Positions 10,088 through 21,553 of a stretch of 64,000 bases of DNA are shown here, in pieces. The notes under the pieces are model-generated. The model did not search any database, was not told the origin of the DNA, and saw only the letters and a list, made by a program, of their open reading frames with translations. The translations under genes were made by a program, and so were the position numbers. The number at the start of each line of letters is the position of its first letter. Position 1 is the stretch's first letter. This DNA comes from Fulvia fulva. Its lineage: Eukaryota; Ascomycota; Dothideomycetes; Mycosphaerellales; Mycosphaerellaceae. The DNA lies in contig NC_063014.1 of NCBI RefSeq assembly GCF_020509005.1, forward strand, positions 4,588,001 to 4,652,000, given 5' to 3'.

Positions 10088-10895
10088 GGATGAGAGCTGT
10101 GGGAGGGGGATCCTACTGTACCTGCCTACGAGTTGGTGGGGGTTGGATGATAGCCTTTACCTTGCGCGATGAACCACACCGTTTGATCTTTCTCAACCCC
10201 TTTCTGCCAACAGCCGCATCCCATCCCATCATCATTCGCCATGCAACGCAAACTCGAAGCAAAGATCATCAGCATCAATATCTCTTCTAATCGGACTGGC
10301 AGCCCCGAAGTCTAGACCCAGGCCGATTTATGCCTTTCACAAAGATAATACCTTACCTTACGGATCCTCAATCTGACGTGGCCCACCGCTCACATCGACC
10401 ACCTTCCCGACCGGGTGGTGCCTATACATTCTGTATTCACCATCATTGCGTCCTTCTATCTCTACATAGCGGTACTTCGCAGAGTCTTTTGATGCCGGGA
10501 GACGTTGATGCTGGATCACTATCGAACAACTTCAATCGTTTGTGCTTCGTTGTCCTTTCCCGGCGTTCCCCGTGGGACGGCCGCAGGGCGTAACCACACG
10601 TCATCCCTCGTCTGTACCAGCAATGCAATTCGGGGGTAGTGAATGGCGCATGAGGTAGAGTCGTTCGTCTGTACAGGTGGTACATTTCGGGTTCCTTGCT
10701 AGCTAACTATACTGACTGTATACAGCAGCTGCATGTGCTTCGACCTCGCCGTCTACGATATATTGCACAGCGGTCGTGAGAAGAAAACCCCAATCTCCAT
10801 CCACTTGATGAAAACTCCTCCCATCCTCTAGGATCGCTAAAACGCACCAAATTGCTAAACGCTCATGTTCGCATCACACAAGAGTGCCGACAGAT
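10088..10895. other. Intergenic, convergent 3' flanks
   Basis: Between the decarboxylase-like gene (+) and the desaturase (-). Open frames are short and of low complexity. I see nothing recognisable. Confidence 0.45.
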
Positions 10896-12344
10896 CTATG
10901 CCGCATCGGCGCTGGCCGGTGGGTTGATCACCTTAGTGACCTGTGCACCAGCACGGACGATACGGTTGCCCTTCTCGTCCTTGTAGATCTGCGAGCCTTG
11001 GCTCTCGGATTGGCGCTTCCAAATTTCGACCTCCATGCCGCCACGGATAACACCGATTCTCATGGTCGAGAGCAGGTTGTGCGCGGCGTTGCTGTGAAGG
11101 TAGACACCGCCGTTGAACATGGCGGTTGCGTCTTTGCCAATTCCGCTGCGGATCATGGCCTTGCCTCCCGGGTGGTCGTTGACGAAGTCGCTGACATCGT
11201 GGACGATACCGGCGACTGCGATAAGGGAGCGGCCGTTTTTGGTCTGGTCGACGTAGTCATCCCACTCCATGACTGGAAGCTGCTCAAGTGGCACACCCCA
11301 GTCGAGCTTGGAACGCTTCTGGTCGAGCTTCTTCTGTTGTTGCTGGAGACGACCCTTCTCGATCTCGTTGGAGCGGAACTGCTTCAGGTCGTAGGCAAGG
11401 CCGAGCTGCTTCATTGTCCAGATGAACCACTTGGTTGGGTCGTACTGGTGCCACTCGATGGCATTGCGGTAGTCGGATGGGAACTCGTGGTGGAAGTTGT
11501 GGTAGCCCTCGCCGAGCGTGACCAGAGCTGTTATGACATGGTCACGAGGAGAGTTGCGGTCATCAAATGGCTGGTCGCCGAGCCAGTGAGCCAAGGAGTT
11601 GACGCAGAAAGTGGCCTGCTGGACGAAGAAGATACGGAGGATACCGGCGTAGATGAAGCCACCAAGCCAGTCGCCCCAGCCGAGACCAGCAACGATGCAA
11701 GGGAAGATCAGACCCATGAAGAGGACAACCTTGAGGTAGTTCTTGTGCTGCCAGACGACGACAGCGTCATCGTTGAGATCGGAAATGTCGGTGCGTCCAA
11801 TTCTCTTTGGGTTCTGCTTCATCAACATCCAGCCAAAGTGTGAGTAGAGCAGTCCCTTGCGGACGCTGTATGGATCCTTGTCGGTGTCGGTGTATCGGTG
11901 GTGAGCACGGTGGTCTCTGGCCCACCATCTGACGGAGCCCTCAACGGCACCGCCGCCAACGGCAGCAAGGAAGATCTTGAGGGGTGTTGACGCGGAGTAC
12001 GACGTGTGTGCCCATAGTCTGTGGTATCCAGCTGTGATTCCCAGCCCCGTGGCGAAGTAATACAGCACTGCAAAGATTGCCGTTGGCAGTCTCAGTGGTG
12101 TCCAGACGGCGGTGATTAGACCCATGACCGGAATGCCAACAATGAGCACGACGTTCAACCAGTTCACGTGCTTGTACCAGTTCTTCCTCGTCAAAGGTGT
12201 TTCGGTGATATGTGGCTTCTTCGGGTCGTACTTGGTGTTTCTCACCGGCTCCTGGGGAGCTGGGTTCGACATTGGATCGGGCTGAGTCGACAGGAACTCC
12301 GGCTTGACTGCGGGCATGCCGCTCGTAGGCTGATGCGAAGGCAT
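10896..12344 (-). CDS. OLE1: Acyl-CoA delta-9 desaturase with C-terminal cytochrome b5
   Basis: Intronless, 482 residues. This ER membrane enzyme introduces the cis-9 double bond into palmitoyl- and stearoyl-CoA, using electrons passed through its own cytochrome b5 domain. The three histidine boxes are present: HRLWAH (108-113), HRAHH (145-149) and HNFHHEF (about 285), between paired transmembrane segments at about 62-102 and 208-245. The C-terminal domain has the b5 heme motif HPGG with the second heme His in 'SNAAHNLL'. Length and order match fungal Ole1. The start ATG at 12344 precedes a variable Pro-rich tail and is the only sensible choice. The high-quality match suggests a functional, essential housekeeping gene. 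Confidence 0.97.
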   Translation of the reverse strand: MPSHQPTSGMPAVKPEFLSTQPDPMSNPAPQEPVRNTKYDPKKPHITETPLTRKNWYKHVNWLNVVLIVGIPVMGLITAVWTPLRLPTAIFAVLYYFATGLGITAGYHRLWAHTSYSASTPLKIFLAAVGGGAVEGSVRWWARDHRAHHRYTDTDKDPYSVRKGLLYSHFGWMLMKQNPKRIGRTDISDLNDDAVVVWQHKNYLKVVLFMGLIFPCIVAGLGWGDWLGGFIYAGILRIFFVQQATFCVNSLAHWLGDQPFDDRNSPRDHVITALVTLGEGYHNFHHEFPSDYRNAIEWHQYDPTKWFIWTMKQLGLAYDLKQFRSNEIEKGRLQQQQKKLDQKRSKLDWGVPLEQLPVMEWDDYVDQTKNGRSLIAVAGIVHDVSDFVNDHPGGKAMIRSGIGKDATAMFNGGVYLHSNAAHNLLSTMRIGVIRGGMEVEIWKRQSESQGSQIYKDEKGNRIVRAGAQVTKVINPPASADAA

Positions 12345-13327
12345 GTCGGCGGGTAGGTGTGCCTGTGCTTGTGCTTGTGCTTGTGCTTGTCGCTCTCGGC
12401 GATGTTCTCGAGGGCAATGGCGGTCACGGTCACGCGGAGGTGGTGAAGCTCGTTGCGTTGAGCTGTGGCTGTGAGCTACCTCTCAGTGAAGGAGAACGAG
12501 AGTCTGAGGTGGATGTGTGAGGAGCCTGCGGCTTGGAGGTGAGATGGTCGAGTGAGCGGGCAGGCGGCGGTTAGAGAAAAGGCAAGTGTTATGTATGTAC
12601 GGAGCCAAGGAGCGCGAGAATGTGTGAAGTGTGAAGGCGATTTCGTTGTGGGGTTCACTTCAGACCTAAGCTTCTCAACGACAACGACGGACAACAAATA
12701 GCAGCGAATGGCAACAGCCAATGCATTCCTACTTTTCACGATTCGTCTGCAGTCTGCAGACCGTCTGTCGCTCTCGCTTTTGCCGGCTGCGCTTGCACAA
12801 AGCCGTTACATGATCCCAGCAGCATCATAGCATGGCACGACAGCTCCACGCGCCACCTGCAAGTGCATGCTTGAATGCAGGCCGTGCAGGCGTGGCAGGC
12901 ACCGTACAACATGGAGCATCATCTCAACGAGAACGACACCTGGGCAGCGTACAACAATCGTCTCGCTCGCAATGCTCGGTGTCCTCCTCCAACGCCTCGC
13001 CTCCATCACAATACATCTCCTCACCGCTCGCACGACCACGATCATCTCGGAATCTCTAGAGTCTAGCCGAAAAAGATAGACTTCCAGGGAATGCGTCGAG
13101 ACTCGAGAAACGCTACTAGTACCTAGGTACCTAGCAGAGCCCCTGCCAGGGACCAAGCTCGGCACACGGCACACTGCCGAACGCTTGCTCGTTATCGCAT
13201 TCGACGTCTCACACCTTCACACCCTCTCATCCGCATTCCCGAACCACATCGCCGTGCTCTCAGCAAACAACAACGTCAGACGTCGTGAGAGCGAGCACAT
13301 GGCTGCACATGCGTGCGAGGGGCCCTC
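12345..13327. promoter_or_regulatory. OLE1 leader/promoter region with a hexanucleotide repeat
   Basis: Upstream of OLE1. About five copies of a TGTGCT hexanucleotide lie at 12358-12391, just before the start codon on the transcribed strand, followed by a CT-rich stretch. A short palindrome of CTAGGTAC units lies near 13120-13135. The rest has only short shadow frames. Confidence 0.35.
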
Positions 13328-13555
13328 TTATGTGTCTTCAAGCAGATCTGAAGGATCCTCAACCACATTCTCACCATTCATTCTGTCAGGGGGAGCTGTT
13401 TTGTGTTGGGAGCGAATGACGTCGATGACGTTGGCGATAAGCTCCATGTCTTCGACGTGCGTGACGGTGCAGGAGCCATCGACCACCGGCCGAGACCAAT
13501 GTCTAGAAGGCCTCTGCTGCTCAGCCTGCTCTGCATTCGAGGAGTAGCGTGGCAC
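13328..13555 (-). CDS. Possible small hypothetical protein
   Basis: Open frame of 75 codons with a balanced composition and an acidic C-terminus ('VVEDPSDLLEDT'). No recognised domain, no signal peptide, no membrane segment. The opposite strand is also open over this interval, so coding is not secure. It may be an exon of a larger unrecognised gene. Confidence 0.25.
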   Translation of the reverse strand: MPRYSSNAEQAEQQRPSRHWSRPVVDGSCTVTHVEDMELIANVIDVIRSQHKTAPPDRMNGENVVEDPSDLLEDT

Positions 13556-13667
13556 GTGAGATGAAACGGCGCGGCATTGCGAAACTTGTCAGCTCATGTG
13601 ATGGCAACTTCACACAAGCATGATTGATGGTAGGTAATGTCATCATAACATCGTTACATAGCCATAC

Positions 13668-14189
13668 TCAAGCAAACGCCTTCAAAGCCTCCTCAAAGTC
13701 CGCGTCAACCTTCGCCATAACCTCCTCACCACTCTTCCTAGTCCCCTCCGGCGACTTCGACAAAAGTACCTCCCCAAGCTCCCTCGTCAACTTCCTCAAA
13801 TCCGCCATATCACCACTGACAGTCCCCTTCAACCCCGCCTTCTCCAGCTCTGCCTTCTTCTCCTGCAACGCCGTCATCGTCGACCTGATGCTAGGCTCGA
13901 TCGTATCGTTCAGATACTGAATGATCTCTTTGGCCTCATCCTCCGTCACGACTTGAGCGGCGTTAGCGTCGGCGATGGTGTGGCGCATGTCGATGCTGAG
14001 CTTGGCCTGGTCACTGGAGATGCCGGAGGCGGCGAGCAGACCACCGGCGTAGGCTTTGAGCGTTGCGGCGAGTTTCTCGACTTGAGTGTTGATGGTTTCG
14101 AGATTTTGCTGGGTAGAGGCGGCATCTCGAGACGTGAGGGCATTCTTTGCGTTGGCCGCCATCTGGGCGAATTTTGAGAGACGGAGCAT
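13668..14189 (-). CDS. HsbA-like (hydrophobic surface-binding) alpha-helical protein, no signal peptide
   Basis: 173 residues, almost entirely predicted helix. The segment 'INTQVEKLAATLKAYAGGLL' followed by Ala-rich helices and 'SPEGTRKSGEEVMAKVDADF' resembles the HsbA/cell-wall mannoprotein-1 family, whose members are normally secreted and help adhesion of hydrolases or lipid binding. Here the N-terminus (MLRLSKFAQMAANAKNAL) is amphipathic rather than a cleavable signal, so the protein is either cytosolic, mitochondrial or missing an upstream exon. It lies divergent to EAF6, with about 800 bp between. The family call is from pattern recognition. Confidence 0.6.
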   Translation of the reverse strand: MLRLSKFAQMAANAKNALTSRDAASTQQNLETINTQVEKLAATLKAYAGGLLAASGISSDQAKLSIDMRHTIADANAAQVVTEDEAKEIIQYLNDTIEPSIRSTMTALQEKKAELEKAGLKGTVSGDMADLRKLTRELGEVLLSKSPEGTRKSGEEVMAKVDADFEEALKAFA

Positions 14190-14993
14190 GTTGAAGGTGT
14201 TGGTCGGTCGTCTTGTTGGTTGGTTGAGAAGCTGGTTGTCTCTGTATATGCCTTGGGTAGTGTTCTGCTCTTGCTGATATGTGTGGTTATGGGAGAAGCT
14301 GTGACAAGTAATGGCTCGTACGGTGCTTGAATGTGTTGAGGAGAGTTAATCGTCCAGTGGTTACACCTACCTCGCCTATAGGTATACCATCGCTATGCAC
14401 ATGATATCTCGCTGCCTGCGACCTCAAAGAGGAACATCACCATCTCCGAGGCATGCCAATGGTATAGCCACCACACCGAGCACGTCTGGGGTGAAAAGCT
14501 ACCAATCTCAGGCAGTACTTGCAGCCTCACGGCACAAACGTCTCCAGGCTACAGAATTGTCGCAGATGGAAGTTGGGAGCGATTGCAACGTGCCGAGGTT
14601 TGGATAACCACACTTCACGTGCTGTGCCGTCGGCACGTCCCCCTGGGCTGTGTCTTATGGCTCCTTACTCCTCTTTCATGCGGCACGAGAGGATATTCAG
14701 TAACGTTGGAGGACACGATGTTGGGAGTGGAGGATGTGTGTCATCAGCATGCCCGGGGGACATTGTGGTCGGTGTTGTTGACAATGTAAGCAGCAAGAAG
14801 GAGCGAACGACTTGAGACTTGAGACGGTGTTTCCGCTCAGCTCAGACCCCGATCTGCCTAAGCCAAAAGCGCTTGAGCTGAGGCCTCAGAGGTAAGTCTT
14901 ACGTGATTGCTCTGTGCTCTGAGATGATATTCGCGACCGAGAGAGCGATAACACGCGACTCGCATGCAACAGGATCCGATCGCGCGATTGACC
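14190..14993. promoter_or_regulatory. Divergent upstream region of HsbA-like gene and EAF6
   Basis: About 800 bp between two divergent starts; it must hold both promoters. I see no clear TATA box or repeated operator. Confidence 0.3.
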
Positions 14994-15638
14994 ATGGCGC
15001 AAGAAAACGAAATCGTGGCTCCCGGATCAGCGCAAACAGCGAGTGCTTCCGCGACAGCAGACCAGCCCGGCCGACCATACTACGAGTCTCTTCGAAGCAG
15101 CCTCAGGCAGACGCTCGAGAAGAAGCGACGGCTCGACGAGCAGCTGGCCGCTCTCGAAGAGCACATCTATAAGCAGGAAGGAGCGTATCTGGAAGAAACA
15201 GCCAGCTCCGGCAACATCGTCCGTGGATTCGACGGATGGGTCAAGGGCGTGTCGGTGGGGAGGAATACAACCGACGAAAAGCGCTACAGAGGCAGAGTGA
15301 GGGATGAGGATCGTGTCTTTTCGCGGAGTAGCGTGGGCTGGATGAGGGCAAGTCGTCCACGTCGTCCAAGTCGTTCCGGATGACTACATTCCGCGCATCG
15401 ACACTAATACCATCATGTGCAGGTCCAAGAAGGCACAGAATCGAACACTCCATCACATGCCCCAACACCAACACCAACGGGCTCCTTCGCGCCACAGCTT
15501 GCAGCACGCGAGTCGAATGCGGGCACACCAGCCTCCACCGGCCTCAAGGCCCCGAACAAGAAGAAGCGCCCTGCCGACAAGGACGACGACGACGACCCCA
15601 AGACGAAACGAGGCAAGATCTCATATGCGCGAGAGTAA
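14994..15638 (+). CDS. EAF6: Histone acetyltransferase complex subunit Eaf6
   Basis: Two exons, join(14994..15347, 15423..15638), 189 residues. Eaf6 is a small coiled-coil subunit of the nuclear NuA4 and NuA3 histone acetyltransferase complexes. The diagnostic block is 'YYESLRSSLRQTLEKKRRLD' continuing through 'LEEHIYKQEGAYLEET' and 'GNIVRGFDGWVKG'; the C-terminus is Lys/Asp-rich ('KKKRPADKDDDDDPKTKRG'), suggesting nuclear localisation. The intron (15348-15422, 75 bp) uses a GC donor (AGG|GCAAGT), a CTAAT branch point and acceptor TGTGCAG; no GT donor keeps the frame. An alternative ATG at 14964 adds ten residues. Confidence 0.9.
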
Positions 15639-16282
15639 CGTTTGACAAGTACGACATTGCATTGCATGATTCGGAGCCTTCAAGCAGGGCGTCGGGGAGT
15701 GACAATGCGACATCTGCGCGCAGGGCATCACAGTACCTGCGGCCGCTCATCGTTCTTGCCAATGCTTAACAATGCTTTGATCACGGTGACACGATGGCAG
15801 AGAACGTCTACAACTTGAAGACTTGCGTGCTGTGAAGCGAGGGCGCGACACTCTTCCCACCCACAGGAGCACATTTCTGCCTCTTCACCACCTCGACGCA
15901 TGTTGTTCGATGGACATCGCTTCATTGTTGGGTCCGTGGTGCGCGCGTCTCATGAGAATCCTATCAACTTGGTCGGCATATCGCGGCAACAACTGCAGTC
16001 CGTTCACTGACGAAGTGCTGTAACGTGGTCTCACTTTCTGCAATCTTATCCTGCATCTAGCGCCTTATCAACGTGTAGACGAAGATCTTCCGGTGGCAGA
16101 ACAACACAAGAACAGGCACAAGGCGGGATGGCGCCGTAGCACATGACTCTCACCATTGCACTTCAGCCACCTTTCGACCGCTCACACTGATACTCACCAG
16201 CGCGCAGGTTCTATTTCGTCTCCCGAACCAGCATCGATCCAAGCGACGGCCTTGAAAGCGAAGGCAAATCGAAAGCGCAGTC
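15639..16282. other. Intergenic
   Basis: Between EAF6 and the esterase pseudogene. Short overlapping frames only; it presumably contains the esterase promoter. No recognised element. Confidence 0.4.
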
Positions 16283-17407
16283 ATGGCGGCAGCTCCTGGA
16301 GTCTTCGCATTCCCGCAAGACACCTACACGACATCTCTTAACACACTCGCGAACATATTGGCCCCTGCAGCGAAGAGCGCAGGATGTGGCGCAGATCTGC
16401 CCAAGGATCTTACACCAGGTGGCAGCTCAGTCAACATCACCATCCAGTCGCCGCTTTCTCCACCAAACACCACTGTGCACCAAAGAGAGTACCTGATCCA
16501 CATCCCGGAATCGTATCCCGAATCGAACGACAATCCACGCCCTCTAGTTCCTACTTTCAACGGCCAATATCATTGGACAGAGTCCATCGAGCGCTACACT
16601 GGCTTCTCGACATCCGCCTTCAACCCTCATAGCATTGCTGTCTACCCTGCAGGAGTCGGCAATCAATGGCTCGGCGATGTGCTGGCACCAAACTCAAGCT
16701 ATATCAACGATATCCAGTTCGTAAGTGATGTGCTAGACGACCTGGAATCCAAACTATGCATCGACAAGAACAGAATATACGCGGCAGGCCTATCGAATGG
16801 AGGAGGTATGACTGGACTTCTCGCATGCAACGGTACTGTAGGAGGACGCTTCGCCGCGCTAGCAGGTGTAGCTGCAGCATACTATCCCGACAAGTCTCTA
16901 CCAGAGCACCTTTTTGGCGAAAAGTGTGGTCTGGATCGTGACGAGGGTTCGCAGATCCCTTACCTCGAAATCCACGGCACAGAGGACCAAGTCGTACGCT
17001 ACAACGGCAGCAACACGCCAGACCCCGATACGTACAATATACCAACATTTCTGTCGAAGATCGCGAAACTCAATGGCTGTGCCGCGGATGCAGAGCAGAA
17101 GTCGGGATTGAACCGTTTGGAGACCAACTCTACTCAGACCCTGAACGGCGGCAATGTAACGAAACACAGCTAGACCTGCGCAGGAGCGCAAGACGTTCTT
17201 GTCCACTACAAAGTTGAAGGCCTAGGGCACGGCTGGCCAAGTACCGTAGCCGGTGGCGGTATCTTGGATGGATTCCGACTCGGGCCAACAAGTTGGAACG
17301 CAAGCGAGGTAATTGGGGAGTGGTTCGGCAGGTGGAGTAAACAGGGAGCACAAGCAGATGTCTCTGCAATTTTGACCACCTTGACAGGAGCCTCAAGCAC
17401 GGATTGA
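16283..17407 (+). pseudogene. Feruloyl-esterase/PHB-depolymerase-like esterase, interrupted by one in-frame TAG
   Basis: One frame of 375 codons carries an alpha/beta-hydrolase of the feruloyl-esterase/poly-hydroxybutyrate-depolymerase type. The nucleophile motif GLSNG and acid 'HGTEDQVV' precede a TAG at 17171-17173; the catalytic His motif 'GLGHGWPS' and the conserved C-terminus follow in the same frame, up to TGA at 17405-17407. Relatives usually have Trp at the stop position (TGG to TAG is one G-to-A change in a TpG context). A product ending at the TAG would lack the catalytic His. I also see no signal peptide at the N-terminus, although the family is usually secreted. Sequencing error, recent mutation or RIP-type change are all possible. 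Confidence 0.75.
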
Positions 17408-18339
17408 GAGGGAAAGCATAATCCAGTAAGAGTCATGCGAGAAGCTGCCGTTCAAGGTCAGTGTTCACCGAATTCGACAGGTCGGCTAGCAGAAAGTTGA
17501 GTGCGCTGCACTGTTTATAACACCCCTGTTGCTATACTACTCCTTTTCTACGCTTACTTGACCCTGCATGTCCTGGTTGTGCGGCTCCTGGAGTTGCCTC
17601 CCATGCCTGGAGCTGTCTGCGCTAGCAAAGTCAATGGCCGTTCCTCATGAAGGGATATCCTGGCTCAACGTGCTGCTTTTGCACTTTGCACGCCGCATGC
17701 TTTTCGTGCGACTATTCTCGGGCTACGAAAAGAAGAACCGCAGCAAGAAGCAAGAACTGTAAAATGATCGGGCATACACTCGTCCAAGGAATCAGAAGGA
17801 CATTTACATTTGGAGAGCCATCGGTCGATGCATCGAAGCACATGCTGAGCTTATAGCGTCGTCAGCACCAACCCGTCGGTTCCCGGGTGAGTTCTCGTCG
17901 GCACGTTGTCGACGACCAGGAAGGCTTCAGGTTGCGCTGCCACTGCAAGATTATCGGCAGCGTTCAGCAGGCTTCTTGCTGTTTGTAACCTCGTCTCTCC
18001 GCATCTTCCCACCTGGCGATGCTTGCTCTACCTTTCTCTGACAGGGCGTTACACCACACGGGACCCAACAGCAGGTAGCCTTTAGCGACGATGGGCTGAA
18101 CCGCAGGGCTCCGGTACGAAAAGACAACCACGCAGCAAGTATACTCAAATGAGGGGCGCCGAGCCTATGCAGGCCTGAGCGAGAAGGGCGACTGTTCTTT
18201 TCTATCATTCTTACTATACCGTACTCCTGTTTTCGGAATTACTACAGGCCATTCGTTCGCATCACCCTGCTGTACCAAGAGGTCACCAAGAGAACACCAA
18301 CTGCTAAGGCGGTCGAGCCTTGCTCCAGGTGTACGGAAA
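17408..18339. other. Intergenic
   Basis: Between the esterase pseudogene and the receptor gene. It contains short, poorly conserved frames; I recognise nothing. It should include the receptor promoter. Confidence 0.4.
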
Positions 18340-19614
18340 ATGTCCAATGACATGCTGAGCGCCATGGCGCAATTCACAGACAAGACTGGAACATTAGCAC
18401 CGCTCGAAGGCGACATCCGCCGCGGCCTGAAAGCCATCGCAGTAGCGGCCTTCATGTCCATCTCGAGCACCGTCTTCCTCTTCGGCTACCTCTCCTGGCG
18501 CCTGATCACCTGGAAGCAGAGAGGCTACGCCCATGTAAATCAATACGTCGCCATCCTCCTCAACCTCGTCTTCGCCGACTTGATCCAAGCTATCGGTTTC
18601 TCCCTAAGTCTACACTGGCTCCGCGACAACAGCATCACTGCCGACACATCTGCATGCTGGACGCAAGGCTGGTTCATCAACGCGGGCGACGTCGGCGCCT
18701 GCTTCTTCACCCTCGCAATGGGCGTGCTCCTCTTCTGCGACATCGTCCTCGAACGCCGCATGAAACGCTATCCGGTCTTCCTCGCCATGATCGTCGGAAT
18801 CTGGACGCTCGACTTCTTCCTCGCATCCATAGGCGTCGCCCTCCATCCCGCAGACTTCTACCGCCGCGCCGGGATGTGGTGCTGGGTAAACGAGAAGTAC
18901 CTCGACGAACGCCTCGCGTTTCACTACATCTGGGTTCTCCTCACAGAATTTGGGACCGTAGTTCTCTACACCATAATGTTCATAACACTCTGGCGCCGGG
19001 TGCGGCAAGTTCAATGGGACGGCGAAGACGTGCGCCTTAGACGACGAGCACAATCTGCGGCATGGAGCGTCATCGCCTACCCAATCGTCTACGTCCTCTG
19101 TACCCTTCCCGCCGTCATCGCCCGCTTGGGGATCATGACAGGCCGCAAAGTCGGCTACATCGAGCTCTCCGTCGTGGGCTTCATGCTCACATCCAACGGA
19201 TGGCTGGACGTAATCCTCTACACCACCACCCGCCGTAGTCTCATCACGGGCCCTCCTATGCGGGACCAGGAGCTCCATGCTCTGGATACGTTCGTGATGT
19301 GTCGTGGCGACGGCGGCACCGCTCCCAAGAAATCAGCAGACCAAATGAAAAAGTCGGAAATCATCGAGACAGAACGACATGATGTCTCAGTTGGCGACTC
19401 CTGGAACGACGACGATATCAGTCGTGAAGTCATCATTGAGAGCAAGACGAGAGACTTCACCGCGGAGCTGGATGCAGTGTGGAGGCCGCAGAGTATGGAG
19501 CCTCCGCCAGGCGTCAGGGCGCACCAGGCGTTAGATTGGGAGACGTTTGAAAGGGTATGTAATGAACATGGCAAGCACCGCGAGGCCTTTGAAAAGATTG
19601 GTGAGGCGAAGTGA
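18340..19614 (+). CDS. Seven-transmembrane receptor, Git3/cAMP-receptor-like GPCR
   Basis: Single exon, 424 residues. Seven hydrophobic helices at about 29-53, 68-89, 112-137, 145-167, 195-217, 240-265 and 272-297, short connecting loops, a Cys in the first extracellular loop ('SACWTQGW') and another before helix 5 ('GMWCWVNEKYL'), and a charged cytosolic tail of about 125 residues. The layout and 'MGVLLFCDIVLERR' fit fungal Git3/Crl-type receptors, which couple nutrient or other extracellular signals to heterotrimeric G proteins and cAMP signalling. The ligand is unknown. The Met at residue 5 or 9 could also serve as start. Confidence 0.75.
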   Translation: MSNDMLSAMAQFTDKTGTLAPLEGDIRRGLKAIAVAAFMSISSTVFLFGYLSWRLITWKQRGYAHVNQYVAILLNLVFADLIQAIGFSLSLHWLRDNSITADTSACWTQGWFINAGDVGACFFTLAMGVLLFCDIVLERRMKRYPVFLAMIVGIWTLDFFLASIGVALHPADFYRRAGMWCWVNEKYLDERLAFHYIWVLLTEFGTVVLYTIMFITLWRRVRQVQWDGEDVRLRRRAQSAAWSVIAYPIVYVLCTLPAVIARLGIMTGRKVGYIELSVVGFMLTSNGWLDVILYTTTRRSLITGPPMRDQELHALDTFVMCRGDGGTAPKKSADQMKKSEIIETERHDVSVGDSWNDDDISREVIIESKTRDFTAELDAVWRPQSMEPPPGVRAHQALDWETFERVCNEHGKHREAFEKIGEAK

Positions 19615-20384
19615 TTTGGTCCCTGGTGCTTGTTTGTGAGTGTGAAATGATGTTGTTGGTGAATGAGTAATGACATCTTCTTCTTCGCGGTAAAGATTTC
19701 GGCTGTGAGCCCGACGAATAGCTACTGCCCGCTCAAGAGGAAGGGGACGATGTAGCTACGCCTCGGCAACGCTGAGGAGGATGGAAAGAATAGTGTTTTA
19801 CAAGAAGCCGCCAACGCTACACACAAGCCGCTCGAATATATCGAGCGCCCAAGAAGACTTGCCCTGCCCGAACAGTGCCCGGATAGACGAAAAGTGAGAC
19901 CTGACTTCTCTGCCTATTAAGAGAAAATGTTTCAGACTGCATACTTTACTCCAAGGACAACGGCTTCGATTCATTTTGTACATACCGAGAGTCTATCAGT
20001 ATCCTCGCAAAGCAAGCCAAGCAACATCAAAGTAACAATGCTTCTCTCTCTCGATGACCACCTTACCGTGGTAGCAGTGGCCTTGGAAACGATCTGTGGT
20101 CGCCACTATTCGCTAAAGGTCGTGCTATACACTCGCTCGACGACAGCGTAGGGACCTGCGCTGGTCGAGTTCGGCGCAGGCCGTTCTGTCGAAATCAGGA
20201 ATAGAGCCCCCGGTAGCCGCACGCCGAGTGCTTCTCCTTTGCCGTTGGGGTGAAGAGTGGTGAGGAGTTGAGCTCTTGATCGTCAGATTCCCTGGCCAAG
20301 ACAGACTTCCCGACCAGCGTTGTATACCAGTGACACGTCGGTACGTCGATACCTCGACAGTCCAAGCTTTTATACCTGGCCAAT
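19615..20384. other. Intergenic, convergent 3' flanks
   Basis: Between the receptor (+) and an unknown gene (-). No coding segment or RNA gene recognised. Confidence 0.45.
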
Positions 20385-21071
20385 CTACCCAGTCATCTCA
20401 ACCTCATCCACCCCAGAAACTGCAACGATTGCACCGACCAAAGCATCGGCCGTCTCCTCTGTCAAAGCCTCGCCATTGTCTTCGTCGTTTCGCAGCATAG
20501 TCGAAACTCGTAGGTACTGGCCGACGGCTTGACACAGCGCAGTCGATTTCCTCGCCGTGTACATGTCCATACCGCCCTCTTCGGCTCCCGACACACCCTT
20601 ACCAGTCCCCTCGACTCCGTACACAGGCGCATCCAGCTGCCTGAGATGTCCTCGCCCATTCACATCCGCTGGCCAAATCCTCTCCCCAAAAGTCTCGCCG
20701 AAGTTGACAGCGATGTACTCCAGAGTATCCCGAACATTGAGATCAGGAAAAGACTCAGCACCAATGAGGGCTGCAGTCTCCGCCCTTTGGTCCTGGATAC
20801 GGTTCATCTCGTCGCCGAGGAAATGTCGCGCGAGCAAGTAGAAGTTTTGATGACGATCCTCGGTCATGACGAACCCTAAGTCTGCGAAGACTTTGACAAG
20901 GTCGGCTTTGGCGTGCATGTCCTTAGCAGATAGGGGTCGCACTGTCGAGAGCTGCAGGCCCTCGAGGAATGTTGCCAAGAACGCAACATTGGGATTGCAG
21001 ACTGGGGTCTCGGCGTGAAGTGTCGAGTGTGTGGCCGAAGGCATCGTGCTCTGCTGGCGAAGTCCGAGCAT
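20385..21071 (-). CDS. Unknown protein, 228 residues
   Basis: I do not recognise the family. From the ATG at 21071 the frame codes 228 residues with a soluble, mostly helical composition, a Gly-rich insert near residues 165-180, and a helical acidic C-terminus ('ALTEETADALVGAIVAVSGV'). No signal peptide or membrane segment. The frame stays open upstream to 21362 (325 codons), but that part overlaps a 25-bp tandem repeat and is Ser/His-rich, so the shorter start is preferred. Confidence 0.5.
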   Translation of the reverse strand: MLGLRQQSTMPSATHSTLHAETPVCNPNVAFLATFLEGLQLSTVRPLSAKDMHAKADLVKVFADLGFVMTEDRHQNFYLLARHFLGDEMNRIQDQRAETAALIGAESFPDLNVRDTLEYIAVNFGETFGERIWPADVNGRGHLRQLDAPVYGVEGTGKGVSGAEEGGMDMYTARKSTALCQAVGQYLRVSTMLRNDEDNGEALTEETADALVGAIVAVSGVDEVEMTG

Positions 21072-21327
21072 TGTCGCGTAGCTAGGCCGGTGTTGTTGTG
21101 ATGGAGAAAGGTGCTGGTTGAAAGTCGATATATATTCTGTTTGGTGATGCAAAAGGCTCTCGTGAATGCTTCTCGCTTTTATCTTGTCGTTATCCTGGTG
21201 AGCCCGGATCAAAGTGTCGCGAGTGGTCAAAGCGCTGAAAATTGGTTCACTTGCTGTCTGGGTGTGGAAAGCTCGGTGTGGTTTACTCGTGATTCGGCTT
21301 GGTCGTGATGATTTGGAAATCTGTCCC

Positions 21328-21377
21328 GGTATGACATGAGACACGCATGCTAGGTATGACATGAGACAAGCATGCTA
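21328..21377. repeat. 25-bp tandem duplication
   Basis: Two adjacent copies of GGTATGACATGAGACAMGCA-type sequence (25 bp each), differing at one base (C/A). Upstream of the unknown gene. Confidence 0.9.
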
Positions 21378-21553
21378 GGAGAGGCATGCGCATGCAGTCA
21401 TGGTTGTCGACTTTCCTCTGTCCTTAGACTGCCTGTGCCACGAGTGGTTCAGATGTTTCACTCTCAGGACTCCATGAGGCCGGCCACCTCGAAAGATCAG
21501 AGGAGCGCAAACCTCAACAGCGCCAGCGCAGGTCTCGCACAAGAGACACCATC

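Noticed and set aside
10884..11843. 319-codon plus-strand frame opposite OLE1
   Set aside because: Antisense shadow of a highly conserved desaturase.
17171..17173. Programmed readthrough of the esterase TAG
   Set aside because: No known readthrough context; a simple Trp-to-stop change is more economical.
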